A stretch of 64,000 nucleotides of DNA from Paractinoplanes maris. Lineage in GTDB: Bacteria; Actinomycetota; Actinomycetes; Mycobacteriales; Micromonosporaceae. The notes below the pieces were generated by a model. That model worked only from the letters and a program-made list of their open reading frames with translations. It made no database searches and was not told the DNA's origin. Positions 24,190 to 33,577 of this stretch are shown here, piece after piece (positions within the stretch are counted from its first letter, which is position 1; each line of letters starts with the position of its first letter). The position numbers were made by a program, and so were the translations under genes. The DNA is taken from contig NZ_JALPVL010000011.1 in NCBI RefSeq assembly GCF_023544465.1, positions 124,001 through 188,000 of the forward strand. The letters run 5' to 3'.

Positions 24190-25611
24190 CTATTTGACGC
24201 CGCCCATCAGGCGGCGCAGCAGCGGGGCCAGGGTGAGCAGGATGGCGCCCAGGACGATGGCTATCGCGCCCAGGATGCCGAAGTACGGCACCTCGTGGTC
24301 CTCGCTGTAGTAGCCGGCCAGCGTGCCCGACAAGGCCGTGCCCAAGGCGATCGACAGGAAGAACAGCGCGACCATCTGCGTACGGAAAGCCTCCGGAGCC
24401 AGCTTGGTGGTGAGTGACAGGCCCACCGGCGACAGCAGCAGTTCGGCGATCGTGAAGACCAGCAGGATGCCGGTCAGGCCGAGCAGCGGCACGCTCGCGG
24501 TGCCCGCGAAGGGCAGGAACAGCAGGAACGCCACCCCCATGATGGCGGTGCCGGCCGCGAACTTCACCGGGGTCGACGGCTGGCGGTCGCCCAGCCGGGT
24601 CCAGATGGCCGCGAAGACGCCGGACAGGATGATGATGAAGACCGGGTTGATCGACTGGACCCAGGAGACCGGCATCTCCCAGCCGAACAGGTTGCGGTCG
24701 AGGCGCTTGTCGGCATAGATCGTGACCACGGTGAACTGCTGCTGGTAGAGCGACCAGAACGCCGCGCTGGCGATGAACATCGGGATGAAGGCCAGCACCC
24801 GGCGGCGTTCCACCCCGTCGATCCGGCCGCTGGTCAGGATCACCACGAAGTAGGCGATCGCGGCCAGGATGCTCAGCACGATCACGATGTTGGACAGCCA
24901 GTCGGCCCGGATCACGCCGGTCAGGGCGAGCGCCGCCACGATCACCACGACCAGCGCGGCCACGCCGGCCACCAGCGGGCGGCGCGCGGCGGGCAGCGGG
25001 TTGGCGATCTCGTGGGCCTCGGCGGGCAGGGCGCGCCGGCCGAACGCGTACTGGATCAGGCCGATCGCCATGCCCACCGCGGCCAGGCCGAAGCCCCAGT
25101 GGAAACCGGCCTCGCTCTGCAGCAGCCCGGTCAGCAGCGGGCCGGCGAACGCGCCCAGGTTGATGCCGAGGTAGAACAGCGAGAAGCCGGCGTCGCGGCG
25201 CTCGTCGTCCCGGTCGTAGAGCAGTCCGACGATCGTGGTCGCGGTCGCCTTCACGCCGCCGCTGCCCAGCGCGACCAGGATCAGACCGGCCGCCACGCCG
25301 CCGACACCGGGGATCAGGGCCAGCGCGATGTGCCCGGCCATGACCAGGATCGCGCTGCCGAACAGCACCTTCTCCGGCCCGAAGAGCCGGTCGGACAGCC
25401 AGGCCCCGATCACCGTGGCGAGATAGACCGAGCCCCCGTACGCCCCGACGATGCTCGTCGCCGTGCCCTCGTCGATGCCCAGGCCACCGCGGGACGCCTC
25501 GTAATACAGGTAGATGAGCAGGATGCCCTGCATGCCGTAGAACGAGAACCGTTCCCACAGCTCCACGCCGAACAGGTTCGCGAGCGCCCGCGGTTGCCCG
25601 AAGAAGGTCAT
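24190..25611 (-). CDS. POT/PTR2-family di/tripeptide MFS transporter
   Basis: A 473-residue proton-coupled peptide transporter with 12-14 predicted helices. The N-terminal ELWERFSFYGMQGILLIYLY is the POT signature (E-x-x-E-R/F-x-Y-Y-G) in helix 1, and later LFYLGINLGAFAGPLL and SVGLSLTTKLAPEAFRTQM match family positions. It imports di- and tripeptides using the proton gradient. ATG 25611 is taken as start; the extended frame to 25632 has only a TTG. It is divergent from the aldehyde dehydrogenase and followed by about 150 bases without a gene. Confidence on family is high, on substrate moderate. Confidence 0.9.
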   Translation of the reverse strand: MTFFGQPRALANLFGVELWERFSFYGMQGILLIYLYYEASRGGLGIDEGTATSIVGAYGGSVYLATVIGAWLSDRLFGPEKVLFGSAILVMAGHIALALIPGVGGVAAGLILVALGSGGVKATATTIVGLLYDRDDERRDAGFSLFYLGINLGAFAGPLLTGLLQSEAGFHWGFGLAAVGMAIGLIQYAFGRRALPAEAHEIANPLPAARRPLVAGVAALVVVIVAALALTGVIRADWLSNIVIVLSILAAIAYFVVILTSGRIDGVERRRVLAFIPMFIASAAFWSLYQQQFTVVTIYADKRLDRNLFGWEMPVSWVQSINPVFIIILSGVFAAIWTRLGDRQPSTPVKFAAGTAIMGVAFLLFLPFAGTASVPLLGLTGILLVFTIAELLLSPVGLSLTTKLAPEAFRTQMVALFFLSIALGTALSGTLAGYYSEDHEVPYFGILGAIAIVLGAILLTLAPLLRRLMGGVK

Positions 25612-25670
25612 GGGTGGCCGGTTACCCCGCAATGATGGCGCCGAAAAGCCACCTGGACCATGCTGAAGGT

Positions 25671-27098
25671 GTGGAAACTGAACTCTTCATCGGCGGCAAG
25701 TGGGTTCCCGCATCGTCCGGGAACCGTTTCGACGTGCTCGACCCGGCGACCGGCGACGTGATCGCCTCGGTGGCCGACGGCGGCGAGAGCGACGCGATCG
25801 CGGCGGTCGACGCGGCGGCGGAGGCGGGTCCGGCCTGGGCGGCCACCCCACCCCGGGTACGAGGTGAGGCTCTCCGCCGGGCCTGGGAGCTGATGACCGA
25901 GCGGGCCGGCGAGCTGGCCAAGCTGATCAGCCTCGAGAACGGCAAGGCCCTGGTCGATGCCCAGGGCGAGGTCACCTACGCGGCCGAGTTCTTCCGCTGG
26001 TTCGCCGAGGAGGCCGTCCGCGGCGCCGGCGAGCTCGCGACCGCACCCTCGGGAGCCAACCGCATCCTGGTCACCCGCCAGCCGGTCGGCGTGTGTGTGC
26101 TGGTCACGCCGTGGAACTTCCCGGCCGCGATGGCCACCCGCAAGATCGGCCCGGCGCTGGCCGCGGGCTGCACCGTCGTCCTCAAGCCGGCCAGCGACAC
26201 CCCGCTCACCGCGCTGGCCATGGCCGCGATCCTGGCCGAGGCCGGCGTGCCCTCCGGCGTCGTCAACGTGCTGCCGTCGCGCAGCTCGGGCAAGGTGGTC
26301 GGCCGGATGCTGCGGGATGCCCGCGTACGGAAACTGTCCTTCACCGGGTCGACCGAGGTCGGCCGTCTCCTGCTCGCGCAGGCGGCCGAGGGCGTGGTGA
26401 ACACGTCGATGGAGCTCGGCGGCAACGCGCCGTTCCTGGTCTTCGCCGACGCCGACCTCGACGCGGCCATCGACGGCGCGATGATCGCCAAGATGCGCAA
26501 CGGCGGCGAGGCCTGCACGGCGGCCAACCGCTTCTACGTCGAGTCGTCGATCGCCGCCGACTTCTCGCGGCGGCTCGCCTCGCGCATGTCGCAGCTCAAG
26601 GTCGGCCCCGGCACCGAGGAGTCGACCCAGGTCGGCCCGCTGGTCAACGAGGACACGGTGGCCAAGGTCGACTCCCTGGTCCGGGGCGCGCTGGACGCGG
26701 GGGCCACGGCCGAGACCGGCGGTGCCCGCCCGGCGGGGCCCGGTTTCTACTACCCGCCGACCGTGCTCACCGGCGTCCCGGCCGACGCGCCGATCCTGCG
26801 CGAGGAGATTTTCGGCCCGGTCGCCCCGATCGTCACCTTCACCGGCGAGGACGAGGCCGTGCGGCTGGCCAACGACACCGAGTACGGCCTGGTGGCCTAC
26901 GTCTACACCGGCGACCTGGCCCGCGGCCTGCGGGTCAGCGAGGCCATCGAGGCGGGCATGGTCGGCCTCAACCGGGGCCTGGTCAGCGACCCGGCGGCGC
27001 CGTTCGGCGGCGTCAAGCAGAGTGGCATCGGCCGCGAGGGCGGCCACGAGGGCCTGCTCGAATACCTCGAGTCGAAATACATCGCCGTCAACTGGTGA
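25671..27098 (+). CDS. Succinate-semialdehyde-type aldehyde dehydrogenase
   Basis: A 475-residue NAD(P)-dependent aldehyde dehydrogenase. Conserved sites are PWNFPAAMATRKIGPALAAG, the general-base Glu about 248 in ELGGNAP, the nucleophile Cys about 282 in GGEACTAANRF, and EEIFGPVAPI. The GGEAC and KQSGIGREGGHEGLLEYLE segments place it near GabD, which oxidises succinate semialdehyde in GABA degradation. The start is unclear: ATG 25632/25635 and GTG 25614 are in frame, but similarity starts at GTG 25671. It overlaps the convergent acetyltransferase by 11 bases. Confidence 0.88.
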   Translation: METELFIGGKWVPASSGNRFDVLDPATGDVIASVADGGESDAIAAVDAAAEAGPAWAATPPRVRGEALRRAWELMTERAGELAKLISLENGKALVDAQGEVTYAAEFFRWFAEEAVRGAGELATAPSGANRILVTRQPVGVCVLVTPWNFPAAMATRKIGPALAAGCTVVLKPASDTPLTALAMAAILAEAGVPSGVVNVLPSRSSGKVVGRMLRDARVRKLSFTGSTEVGRLLLAQAAEGVVNTSMELGGNAPFLVFADADLDAAIDGAMIAKMRNGGEACTAANRFYVESSIAADFSRRLASRMSQLKVGPGTEESTQVGPLVNEDTVAKVDSLVRGALDAGATAETGGARPAGPGFYYPPTVLTGVPADAPILREEIFGPVAPIVTFTGEDEAVRLANDTEYGLVAYVYTGDLARGLRVSEAIEAGMVGLNRGLVSDPAAPFGGVKQSGIGREGGHEGLLEYLESKYIAVNW

Positions 27099-27621
27099 TG
27101 TCCTTGCGCATCCGCACGATCGGGACGGGGACGCCACCGCTGGCGTCCTCGATCCGCTCCACCTCCTCGAACCCGTATCCGCGGTAGAGCGGCTCGCCGG
27201 CCAGGGTCGCCATCAGCTCCAGCCGCGTGTATCCCTCGGCCGCGGCCGCCCGCTCGCACAGTCCGAGGATCAGCCGGCCCACCCCGCGGCGGGTGTAGTC
27301 CGGGTGCGTATACATGGCCCGCACCTTGGCCGGGTCGCTCGCCGGGTCGAGCACGGCGGCGTCCCGGGAGCTCGAGTGGTCGCCGCCGTAGAGCGTCGCC
27401 CGCCGGCTCCACCCACCGCACCCCGCGAGCTGCCCGTCCGACTCGATCACAAAATACGTCCGGTCGTCGATCAGCTGCGTGTCCAGCCCCATGATCGCCG
27501 CGCTGCTCCGGATCTGCTCGTCGTTGAGAAATCCCTTGAGCAGCTCGGCGATCGCCCGGTCGATGAGTTCCCGCAGGGCGTCCACGTCGGCGCGCGTCGC
27601 CGTCCGGCTCGTCAGTGACAT
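27088..27621 (-). CDS. GNAT-family N-acetyltransferase
   Basis: A 177-residue acetyl-CoA-dependent transferase. The N-terminal TSRTATRADVDALRELIDRA and the acetyl-CoA-binding motif VRAMYTHPDYTRRGVGRLIL (with R-R-G-V-G-R) are diagnostic, and the C-terminal LAGEPLYRGYGFEEVERIED is typical of the last beta-alpha unit. The substrate cannot be inferred; small amines or antibiotics are possible. Its end overlaps the aldehyde dehydrogenase stop on the opposite strand by 11 bases. Its start is divergent from a methyltransferase gene with a 46-base gap. Confidence 0.85.
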   Translation of the reverse strand: MSLTSRTATRADVDALRELIDRAIAELLKGFLNDEQIRSSAAIMGLDTQLIDDRTYFVIESDGQLAGCGGWSRRATLYGGDHSSSRDAAVLDPASDPAKVRAMYTHPDYTRRGVGRLILGLCERAAAAEGYTRLELMATLAGEPLYRGYGFEEVERIEDASGGVPVPIVRMRKDITS

Positions 27622-27667
27622 CCCGCCATTCTCGCCCGGGACCGCTGCGCGCCGGTACGCTCGTCCG

Positions 27668-28390
27668 GTGTTCTCGGCTCAGGGTCCGTCGCTGCGGGAG
27701 CTGGCTGTCCAGGCGCTGTCCTCGGTCGAGCGCGGTTACGACCTGCTGGCCCCCAAGTTCGACCACACCCCTTTCCGTACGCCGCAGAGCATCCTCGACG
27801 CCACGGCCGGGGCACTGTCGGATCTCGGCCCGTTCGGCACCGGCCTCGACGTGTGCTGCGGCACCGGCGCCGGCCTGGCCGTGCTCGCGTCGGTCTGCCG
27901 GGGCAGCGTCACCGGCGTCGACTTCAGCGCCGGCATGCTCACCCAGGCCCGCGCCGCCCACCCGGCGGCGGCCTACGTGCGCGCCGACGCCCGCGCCCTG
28001 CCCTTCGCCGAGGGCTTCGACCTGGCCGTCTCCTTCGGCGCGCTCGGCCACTTCCTCCCGGCCGAGCGTCCCGCCCTCTTCGACGGCATCCATCGCGCGC
28101 TGCGCCCCGGCGGCCTCTTCGCCCTGGCGCTGGGCACCCCGCCCCCGCTGACGTCGATCTCGCACTGGGCCACCGTCGGCTTCGACCTGGCCATGCGGGT
28201 GCGCAACGCGGTCTGGCGCCCGCCGTTCGTCATGTATTACCGGGTCAGCCCCCTGCCCGCCGTCCGGGCCGACCTGACCGCGGCCGGCTTCACGGTCAGC
28301 TCCGTCCGGCTGCCGGTCGACGGCCGCACCCACGACGGCAGCGCCGAGTTCGAGCTCCTGCTGGCCCGCAAGGCCCCGGCCTCAGCCTGA
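27668..28390 (+). CDS. SAM-dependent class I methyltransferase
   Basis: A 240-residue Rossmann-fold methyltransferase. The SAM-binding motif I reads LDVCCGTGAGLAVLA, followed by the acidic loop VTGVDFSAGML and motif VRADARALPFAEGFDLAV. The substrate may be a small molecule or quinone. GTG 27668 is chosen from the local start context; the upstream open frame overlaps the acetyltransferase and is shadow. The 3' end overlaps the last bases of a decayed beta-lactamase-family gene on the opposite strand. Confidence 0.82.
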   Translation: MFSAQGPSLRELAVQALSSVERGYDLLAPKFDHTPFRTPQSILDATAGALSDLGPFGTGLDVCCGTGAGLAVLASVCRGSVTGVDFSAGMLTQARAAHPAAAYVRADARALPFAEGFDLAVSFGALGHFLPAERPALFDGIHRALRPGGLFALALGTPPPLTSISHWATVGFDLAMRVRNAVWRPPFVMYYRVSPLPAVRADLTAAGFTVSSVRLPVDGRTHDGSAEFELLLARKAPASA

Positions 28391-28757
28391 CGCCTCCCAG
28401 TAGGCCAGGGCCAGCCCGAACGCGCGGAGGTCACCGGTCGTCGTGCCCGACATCTTGTTCATCGCGTACGCGATCGTGGTGCGCGCGTCCAGGTCGACGA
28501 TCACCGCCCGACGCCGTACCGGGTTTCCAGTACGGCTCCTGGGCGGCCAGCAGCGCGGTGACCTTTTCCCAGTCGTACAGGTCGTCCCGCGTGATCGGCT
28601 CGCGCCAGCCGCACAGCCCGGCCGAGTGGCTCATCAGGTGCGCGACCGTGACGCCCTCCTTGCCGCCGGCCGCGAACTCCGGCCAGTAGCGCGCCACCGG
28701 GGCCTCGAAGTCGAGCTCACCCCGGTCGGCGAGGAGCAACGCGGTCAGGGCGGTCAT
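28382..28757 (-). pseudogene. Decayed serine beta-lactamase/esterase (class C-like), 5' and internal deletions
   Basis: The front reads TALTALLLADRGELDFEAPV, then ARYWPEFAAGGKEGVTVAHL and MSHSAGLCGW, typical of class C beta-lactamase-like esterases just after their catalytic Ser-x-x-Lys. That upstream Ser-x-x-Lys is absent. After EPYWKPGTASG the frame is broken; a different frame then continues with VIVDLDARTTIAYAMNKMSG and ends at 28382, which is the normal far C-terminus. So about half the protein is missing by internal deletion. The remnant is unlikely to be active; no ribosome site was seen. Confidence 0.8.
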
Positions 28758-28832
28758 GCCGTACCTCAGGAAACCGTCCGGTCATCGGCCGATCGTCGCG
28801 GACCGCGAGCCGGCCGTCGACGCATTTAGGGC

Positions 28833-28882
28833 TTGACTGTCCCCAGAGGAACAACGCTATTGTGCTAGGACACTAGTTGAAT
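28833..28882 (+). promoter_or_regulatory. Predicted promoter and YtrA-type operator
   Basis: TTGACT (28833-28838) and TATTGT (28858-28863) are spaced by 19 bases. Overlapping the -10 is GTGCTAGGACACTAG, whose CTAG/CAC half-sites resemble the inverted repeats bound by YtrA-family GntR regulators. The YtrA-type gene starts 13 bases later, so autoregulation of the following operon is inferred. Confidence 0.5.
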
Positions 28883-28894
28883 GGCGGTTCCTGC

Positions 28895-29302
28895 ATGATC
28901 GAGTTCCATCTGGACTCCCGGTCGGGGGTGTCGCCCTACCTGCAGCTCGTTCAGCAGGTGCGGCAGGCCATGCGGCTCGGGCTGCTCAAGGACGGTGACC
29001 GGCTGCCCACGGTCAAGGACGTGGTCGCCCGGGTGGCGATCAACCCCAACACGGTGCTGAAGGCGTATCGCGAGCTGGAGTACGAGGGGCTCGTCCAGCC
29101 CCGGCCCGGCCTCGGCACCTTCGTCACCCGCACGCTCGGCGGCGACGACGACAGCCGCGCCGCTCATGAGCCGCTCCGGCAGGAGCTGACCGAGTGGTTC
29201 GAGCGGGCCCGCAAGGCCGGCCTCGACGACGAGGTTGTCGAGGCCCTGCTGCTCAGCACGTTTCGCGAGTTTTCGGAAGAGAGAGCGGGGCGAAGAGGAT
29301 GA
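28895..29302 (+). CDS. GntR-family regulator, YtrA subfamily
   Basis: A 135-residue regulator. The winged helix covers residues about 10-75: YLQLVQQVRQAMRLGLLKDG, then LPTVKDVVARVAINPNTVLK and AYRELEYEGLVQPRPGLGTF. The short C-terminal tail with no sensor domain is the YtrA hallmark; such regulators usually precede ABC exporter genes, as here. ATG 28895 is chosen over 28877 since similarity starts there. It overlaps the ATPase gene by ATGA, giving a translationally coupled operon. It likely represses its own operon via the operator around 28863-28880; the signal might be a cell-wall antibiotic. Confidence 0.88.
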   Translation: MIEFHLDSRSGVSPYLQLVQQVRQAMRLGLLKDGDRLPTVKDVVARVAINPNTVLKAYRELEYEGLVQPRPGLGTFVTRTLGGDDDSRAAHEPLRQELTEWFERARKAGLDDEVVEALLLSTFREFSEERAGRRG

Positions 29303-30177
29303 GTGACGTCGTCACCATCAAGGGCCTCACCAAGAAGTACGGGCGGCGCACCGCGCTGGCCGACTGCACCCTCGACATCCCGGCCGGCCACGTCGTCGGC
29401 CTGGTCGGGCCGAACGGCGCCGGCAAGTCCACTCTGCTCCAGCTGACCTGCGGGCTGCTCGCGCCCACCGAGGGCGCCATCGAGGTGCTCGGGGCGGCCC
29501 CGATGAGCGGCTCACCGCGGGTCGGCTTCGTCGCCCAGGACACCCCGGTCTACGCCGGTCTGACCGTCGCCGAGCACCTGCGCCTGGGTGCCCATCTCAA
29601 CCCGGGCTGGGACGCGACGCTGGCCGACGGGCGGATCGCCGAGCTCGGTCTCGATCCGCGGCAGCGCGCGGGCAAGCTCTCCGGCGGCCAGCGCGCCCAG
29701 CTGGCCCTGACGCTCGCCATCGCCAAGCGGCCCGAGCTGCTCCTGCTCGACGAGCCGGTGGCCGCCCTCGACCCGCTGGCCCGCCGCGAGTTCCTGCAGG
29801 GCCTGATGTCGTACGCGGCCGAGCACGGCACCAGTGTGGTCATGTCCTCGCATCTGGTGGCCGACCTGGAACGGGTCTGCGACTACCTGATCGTGCTGGT
29901 CGCCTCGCGGGTGCGGGTCGCCGGTGAGGTCGAGGAGCTGCTCGGCACCCATCACCGGCTCAGCGGCGCCCGCCGTGACCCGGGCGAGCTCGGCCCGGGC
30001 CGGGACGTGATCGCCGAGAGCCACACCGACGTGCAGTCCACGCTGGTCGTCCGCAGCAGCGCGCCGATCGAGGATCCATCCTGGTCGGTCGACGGCCTGA
30101 ATCTGGAGGACCTCGTCCTCGCGTACATGTCCGAGGCCGGCCGGTCCGGCCGCGACCGAGTGTTGGAGAAGCGATGA
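29299..30177 (+). CDS. ABC transporter ATP-binding protein
   Basis: A 292-residue nucleotide-binding subunit. Walker A is GLVGPNGAGKSTLLQ (residues about 33-47), the signature LSGGQRAQLALTLA is near 134, Walker B is LLLLDEPVAALDP near 153, and the H-loop is SSHLVADLERV. Its partner is the permease overlapping downstream by ATGA. The C-terminal 80 residues after the H-loop form a regulatory extension. Gene order behind a YtrA regulator is typical of antibiotic-peptide or bacteriocin resistance exporters. Confidence 0.92.
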   Translation: MSDVVTIKGLTKKYGRRTALADCTLDIPAGHVVGLVGPNGAGKSTLLQLTCGLLAPTEGAIEVLGAAPMSGSPRVGFVAQDTPVYAGLTVAEHLRLGAHLNPGWDATLADGRIAELGLDPRQRAGKLSGGQRAQLALTLAIAKRPELLLLDEPVAALDPLARREFLQGLMSYAAEHGTSVVMSSHLVADLERVCDYLIVLVASRVRVAGEVEELLGTHHRLSGARRDPGELGPGRDVIAESHTDVQSTLVVRSSAPIEDPSWSVDGLNLEDLVLAYMSEAGRSGRDRVLEKR

Positions 30178-31181
30178 TCTGGCTGACCTGGCGGCAGTTC
30201 AGGGTGCAGGCGTGGGTGATCGCCGCCCTCGTCGCCGCCGTCGTGGCGACCCTGCTCGTCGCCGCACCCGGCATGTTCGGCCTCTATCGCGACACCGGCT
30301 TGGCCGCCTGCACCGGTGCCTGCGAGTCGGCCTCCGTGGCCTTCGCCAAGCAGGTCGACAACGGTGGCCTCTTCGGGGCCTATCTGGTCGGCTCAGCCGT
30401 TCTGCTGCTGTTGCCCGCTCTGATCGGCGTCTTCTGGGGTGCGCCGCTGGTGGCCCGCGAGCTCGAGTCGGGCACCCACCGGCTGGTGTGGAACCAGACT
30501 GTCTCGCGCGGTCGCTGGCTGACCGTCAAGCTGGCCGGGATCGGTGCGGTGGCGATCCTGGCGTCGGGCTTGCTCAGCCTGGTCGTGACGTGGTTCTCGG
30601 TGCCGATCGACCGGGCCGGCGACTTCGGCCGGGTCACGCCGCTGCTCTTCTCGTCGCGCGGCGTCGTCCCGATGGGATACGCGTTGCTGGCGTTCGTGGG
30701 CGGCCTGGCGATCGGCATGCTGACCCGGCGGCTGGTCGTGGCGATGGCCCTGACTCTGGTCTTCGTCGTGGTCACGCAGCTGGCCGCGCCGTTCGGGTTC
30801 CGCGAGCACCTGGTCACGCCGACCTCCTCCAGCAGCGCGTTCGAGGCCGGGCGCATCCAGTCGCTCTGGATCGATCCGGAGAACCGGATCACGATCCAGC
30901 TCGAGTCGCCGGCCCACAGTTCGTGGGTGTTGTCCAACGTCACCGTGGGCCCGGACGGCAAGGAGTACCACGGACCGGTCGACGGGACCAAGTGCGGTCG
31001 TGCCGGCGGCCCCGACGAGTGTCACGCCTGGCTCGCCCAGCAGGGCCTGGTGTCGAAGATCGACTACATCCCGGCCGAGGGGTTCTGGGCGCTGCAGTGG
31101 CGGGAGCTCGGGGTTCTTTTGGTAACGACCGGGCTACTGTCCGCATTTTGTCTCTGGTGGATACGGCGCCGGGTGTCATAG
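30174..31181 (+). CDS. ABC-2-type transporter permease
   Basis: A 335-residue membrane protein with about six helices, including VIAALVAAVVATLLVAAPGM near the N-terminus, LLLLPALIGVFWGAPLVA, GIGAVAILASGLLSLVVTWF and a final helix near residue 315. A large extracytoplasmic loop of about 110 residues lies before the last helix and contains the pair KCGRAGGPDEC. It partners with the ATPase. A distinctive LVWNQTVSRGRWLTVKL segment is typical of the YtrA-linked ABC-2 family. Confidence 0.85.
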   Translation: MIWLTWRQFRVQAWVIAALVAAVVATLLVAAPGMFGLYRDTGLAACTGACESASVAFAKQVDNGGLFGAYLVGSAVLLLLPALIGVFWGAPLVARELESGTHRLVWNQTVSRGRWLTVKLAGIGAVAILASGLLSLVVTWFSVPIDRAGDFGRVTPLLFSSRGVVPMGYALLAFVGGLAIGMLTRRLVVAMALTLVFVVVTQLAAPFGFREHLVTPTSSSSAFEAGRIQSLWIDPENRITIQLESPAHSSWVLSNVTVGPDGKEYHGPVDGTKCGRAGGPDECHAWLAQQGLVSKIDYIPAEGFWALQWRELGVLLVTTGLLSAFCLWWIRRRVS

Positions 31182-31223
31182 CCTGTGATCTTCACCGTCA
31201 TCGATCTCTATCGGGGAGGACGG

Positions 31224-32618
31224 ATGAAGACCTCACGGAGCCTCACCATCGTGGCGGCGGTCGCACTGGCCGCCGCCCCGCTGACCGCCTGCGGCGACGA
31301 CGGGGGAGGCGATGACGCCGGTGGCGGCACGCTCACCGTCTGGAGCCTGGAGAATCAGACCGAGCGGGTCCAGGCGACCCAGGCCATCGCCGACAGGTTC
31401 ACCGCGGCCAGTGGCATCAAGGTCAAGATCGTCGCGACCGACGAGAACCAGTTCTCCAGCCTGATCACCTCGGCCGCCGCGGCCGGCACCCTGCCCGACG
31501 TGGTCGGCGCGCTGCCGCTGGCCGCGGTCGCCCAGATGGCCACCAACGACCTGGTCGACGGCGACGCCACCAAGGCGGTGGTCGACGGTCTCGGGGCGGG
31601 CACGTTCTCGCCGCGCGCCCTCGAGCTGACCTCCCAGGACGGCAAGCAGCTGGCGGTGCCGTCCGACGGGTGGGCGCAGCTGCTCTTCTACCGCACCGAT
31701 CTGTTCGACAAGGCCGGACTGCCGGCCCCCGACACGTACGCGAAGATCCTCGACGCCGCGGCGAAACTCAACACCGGCGGCACCGCGGGCATCTCGCTGG
31801 CCACCGTGCCCAACGACGCGTTCACCGAGCAGTCCTTCGAGAACCTCGCCCTCGGCAACGGCTGCGAGCTGGTCGACGCGAGCAAGGCGATCACGCTCGA
31901 GTCGCCGCAGTGCGTGCGGGCGTTCCAGCTCTACGGCGACCTGGCCACGAAATACTCGGTGCCGGGGGCGCAGGACGTCGACACCACCCGGGCCACCTAC
32001 TTCGCCGGGAAATCGGCCATGGTCGTGTGGTCGTCGTTCCTGCTCGACGAGCTGGCCGGCACCCGCAACGACGCGCTGCCGACCTGCCCGCAGTGCAAGG
32101 CCGACAAGACCTTCCTGGCCAAGAACACCGGCGTGGTGACAGCGATCGCCGGTCCGGACGGCAAGCCGGCCCAGTTCGGCGAGATCACCAGCTGGACGAT
32201 CACCAATGGCGGTGAACGCACCGACGCGGCCAAGCAGTTCGTCAGCTACCTGATGAACGAGGGCTACACCGACTGGCTGGGCATCGCGCCGGAGGGCAAG
32301 TTCCCGGTCCGTAAGGGCGACGCCGCCGACCCGGCCAAGTTCACCAAGGCCTGGAACGACCTGCCGGCCGGGGTCGACACCAAGCAGCCGCTGGGCAAGG
32401 TCTATCCGCCCGAGGTGATCGAGGCTCTGCAGAAGAGCCCGGACACGTTCCAGCGCTGGGGCTTCCCGCAGAAGCAGGGGGCGCTCGTCGGGGCCACCCT
32501 GGCCGAGTTGCCGGTGCCCAAGGCCATCAACGCGCTGACCGGCGGCGGGAAGGACGCGGCGGGCGCGGCGAAACAGGCGGCCGACGACGTCCGGACCATT
32601 CAGAAGTCCCTCGAGTAA
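31224..32618 (+). CDS. Sugar ABC transporter substrate-binding lipoprotein (CUT1)
   Basis: A 464-residue extracytoplasmic binding protein. The signal ends in lipobox LTAC with Cys23, then an Asp/Gly-rich tether and a family-1 binding fold (TLTVWSLENQTERVQATQAI). Four cysteines in NGCELV, SPQCV and TCPQCKAD may form disulfides. GGGGAGGA precedes the ATG by 5 bases, and ATG 31224 is chosen over the longer frame. The preceding permease stop is 42 bases upstream, so transcription may continue from the YtrA operon, although TAGCCT near 31180 could be a separate -10. Ligand unknown. Confidence 0.9.
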   Translation: MKTSRSLTIVAAVALAAAPLTACGDDGGGDDAGGGTLTVWSLENQTERVQATQAIADRFTAASGIKVKIVATDENQFSSLITSAAAAGTLPDVVGALPLAAVAQMATNDLVDGDATKAVVDGLGAGTFSPRALELTSQDGKQLAVPSDGWAQLLFYRTDLFDKAGLPAPDTYAKILDAAAKLNTGGTAGISLATVPNDAFTEQSFENLALGNGCELVDASKAITLESPQCVRAFQLYGDLATKYSVPGAQDVDTTRATYFAGKSAMVVWSSFLLDELAGTRNDALPTCPQCKADKTFLAKNTGVVTAIAGPDGKPAQFGEITSWTITNGGERTDAAKQFVSYLMNEGYTDWLGIAPEGKFPVRKGDAADPAKFTKAWNDLPAGVDTKQPLGKVYPPEVIEALQKSPDTFQRWGFPQKQGALVGATLAELPVPKAINALTGGGKDAAGAAKQAADDVRTIQKSLE

Positions 32619-33577
32619 TGGCGGCCACGCGACGGCCCGGGCTGACGCGGCGGCAACGGGAGAACAGGGCCGGCCTGGCCTACCTGTCGCCGACCCTGAT
32701 CGTCGTCCTGGTCGTCGTGGTGCTGCCGGTCCTGTGGACGGTGATGCTGGCCTTCCAGCGGATCCGGCTGATCAACCTGCGCCGGGCCGGCGTCTTCGGG
32801 CAGTACACGCTGGCCAACGTCGAGCTGGTGCTGACCTCGCCCGGCTTCTGGTCGTCGCTGTGGATCACGATCGTCTACACGGTCGGCGCGACCCTCGGCT
32901 CGATCGCGATCGGCCTGGTCGCCGCGCTCGCGCTCCGGGGGCGGTTCCCGGGGCGCACCTTCGTCCGGGCCTCGGTCCTTCTTCCGTACGTGGCCCCGGT
33001 GGTCGCCGTGACCTTCGTGTGGGAGATCCTGCTCAGCCCGCAGTTCGGTCTGGCCAACAACTGGGGGACGCGCTTCCTGGGCTGGGACCGGCCGATCGCC
33101 TTCCTCAGCCAGCGGCAGCACGAGGTGTCGCTGCTCGGCTGGCACTTCGACATCCCGCTCGCGCTGCTGACCGTGATCGCCTTCGAGGCCTGGCGGTATT
33201 TCCCGTTCGCGTTCCTCTTCCTGCTGGCCCGCCTGCAGGCCGTGCCGGCCGAGCTCGAGGAGGCGGCCCGGGTCGACGGCGCTGCCCCCACCCAGATCTT
33301 CCGGCACATCCTGCTGCCGCAGCTGGGCCCGGTCATCGCTCTGCTCACGGTCCTGCGCTTCATCATGACCTTCAACAAGTTCGACGACGTCTACCTGCTC
33401 ACCGGCGGGGGAGCCGGCACCGAGGTGGTCAGTGTCCGGGTCTTCAACTTCCTCACCGCCCGGTTCGACATCGGCGCGGCCTCGGCCCAGGCGCTGATCC
33501 TGGCCCTCGGCCTGGTCGTGCTCCTGGTGATCTATCTGCGCTATCTGGCGCCGCGGGTGGAGGGGGAGGACCGATGA
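32618..33577 (+). CDS. Sugar ABC transporter permease, MalF/UgpA type
   Basis: A 319-residue permease with six helices and the EAA loop ELEEAARVDGAAPTQIFRHI followed by LLPQLGP. Its ATG shares the last base of the binding-protein stop (TAATG), so the genes are translationally coupled. It pairs with the following permease; there is no ATPase gene in this cluster. Confidence 0.92.
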   Translation: MAATRRPGLTRRQRENRAGLAYLSPTLIVVLVVVVLPVLWTVMLAFQRIRLINLRRAGVFGQYTLANVELVLTSPGFWSSLWITIVYTVGATLGSIAIGLVAALALRGRFPGRTFVRASVLLPYVAPVVAVTFVWEILLSPQFGLANNWGTRFLGWDRPIAFLSQRQHEVSLLGWHFDIPLALLTVIAFEAWRYFPFAFLFLLARLQAVPAELEEAARVDGAAPTQIFRHILLPQLGPVIALLTVLRFIMTFNKFDDVYLLTGGGAGTEVVSVRVFNFLTARFDIGAASAQALILALGLVVLLVIYLRYLAPRVEGEDR

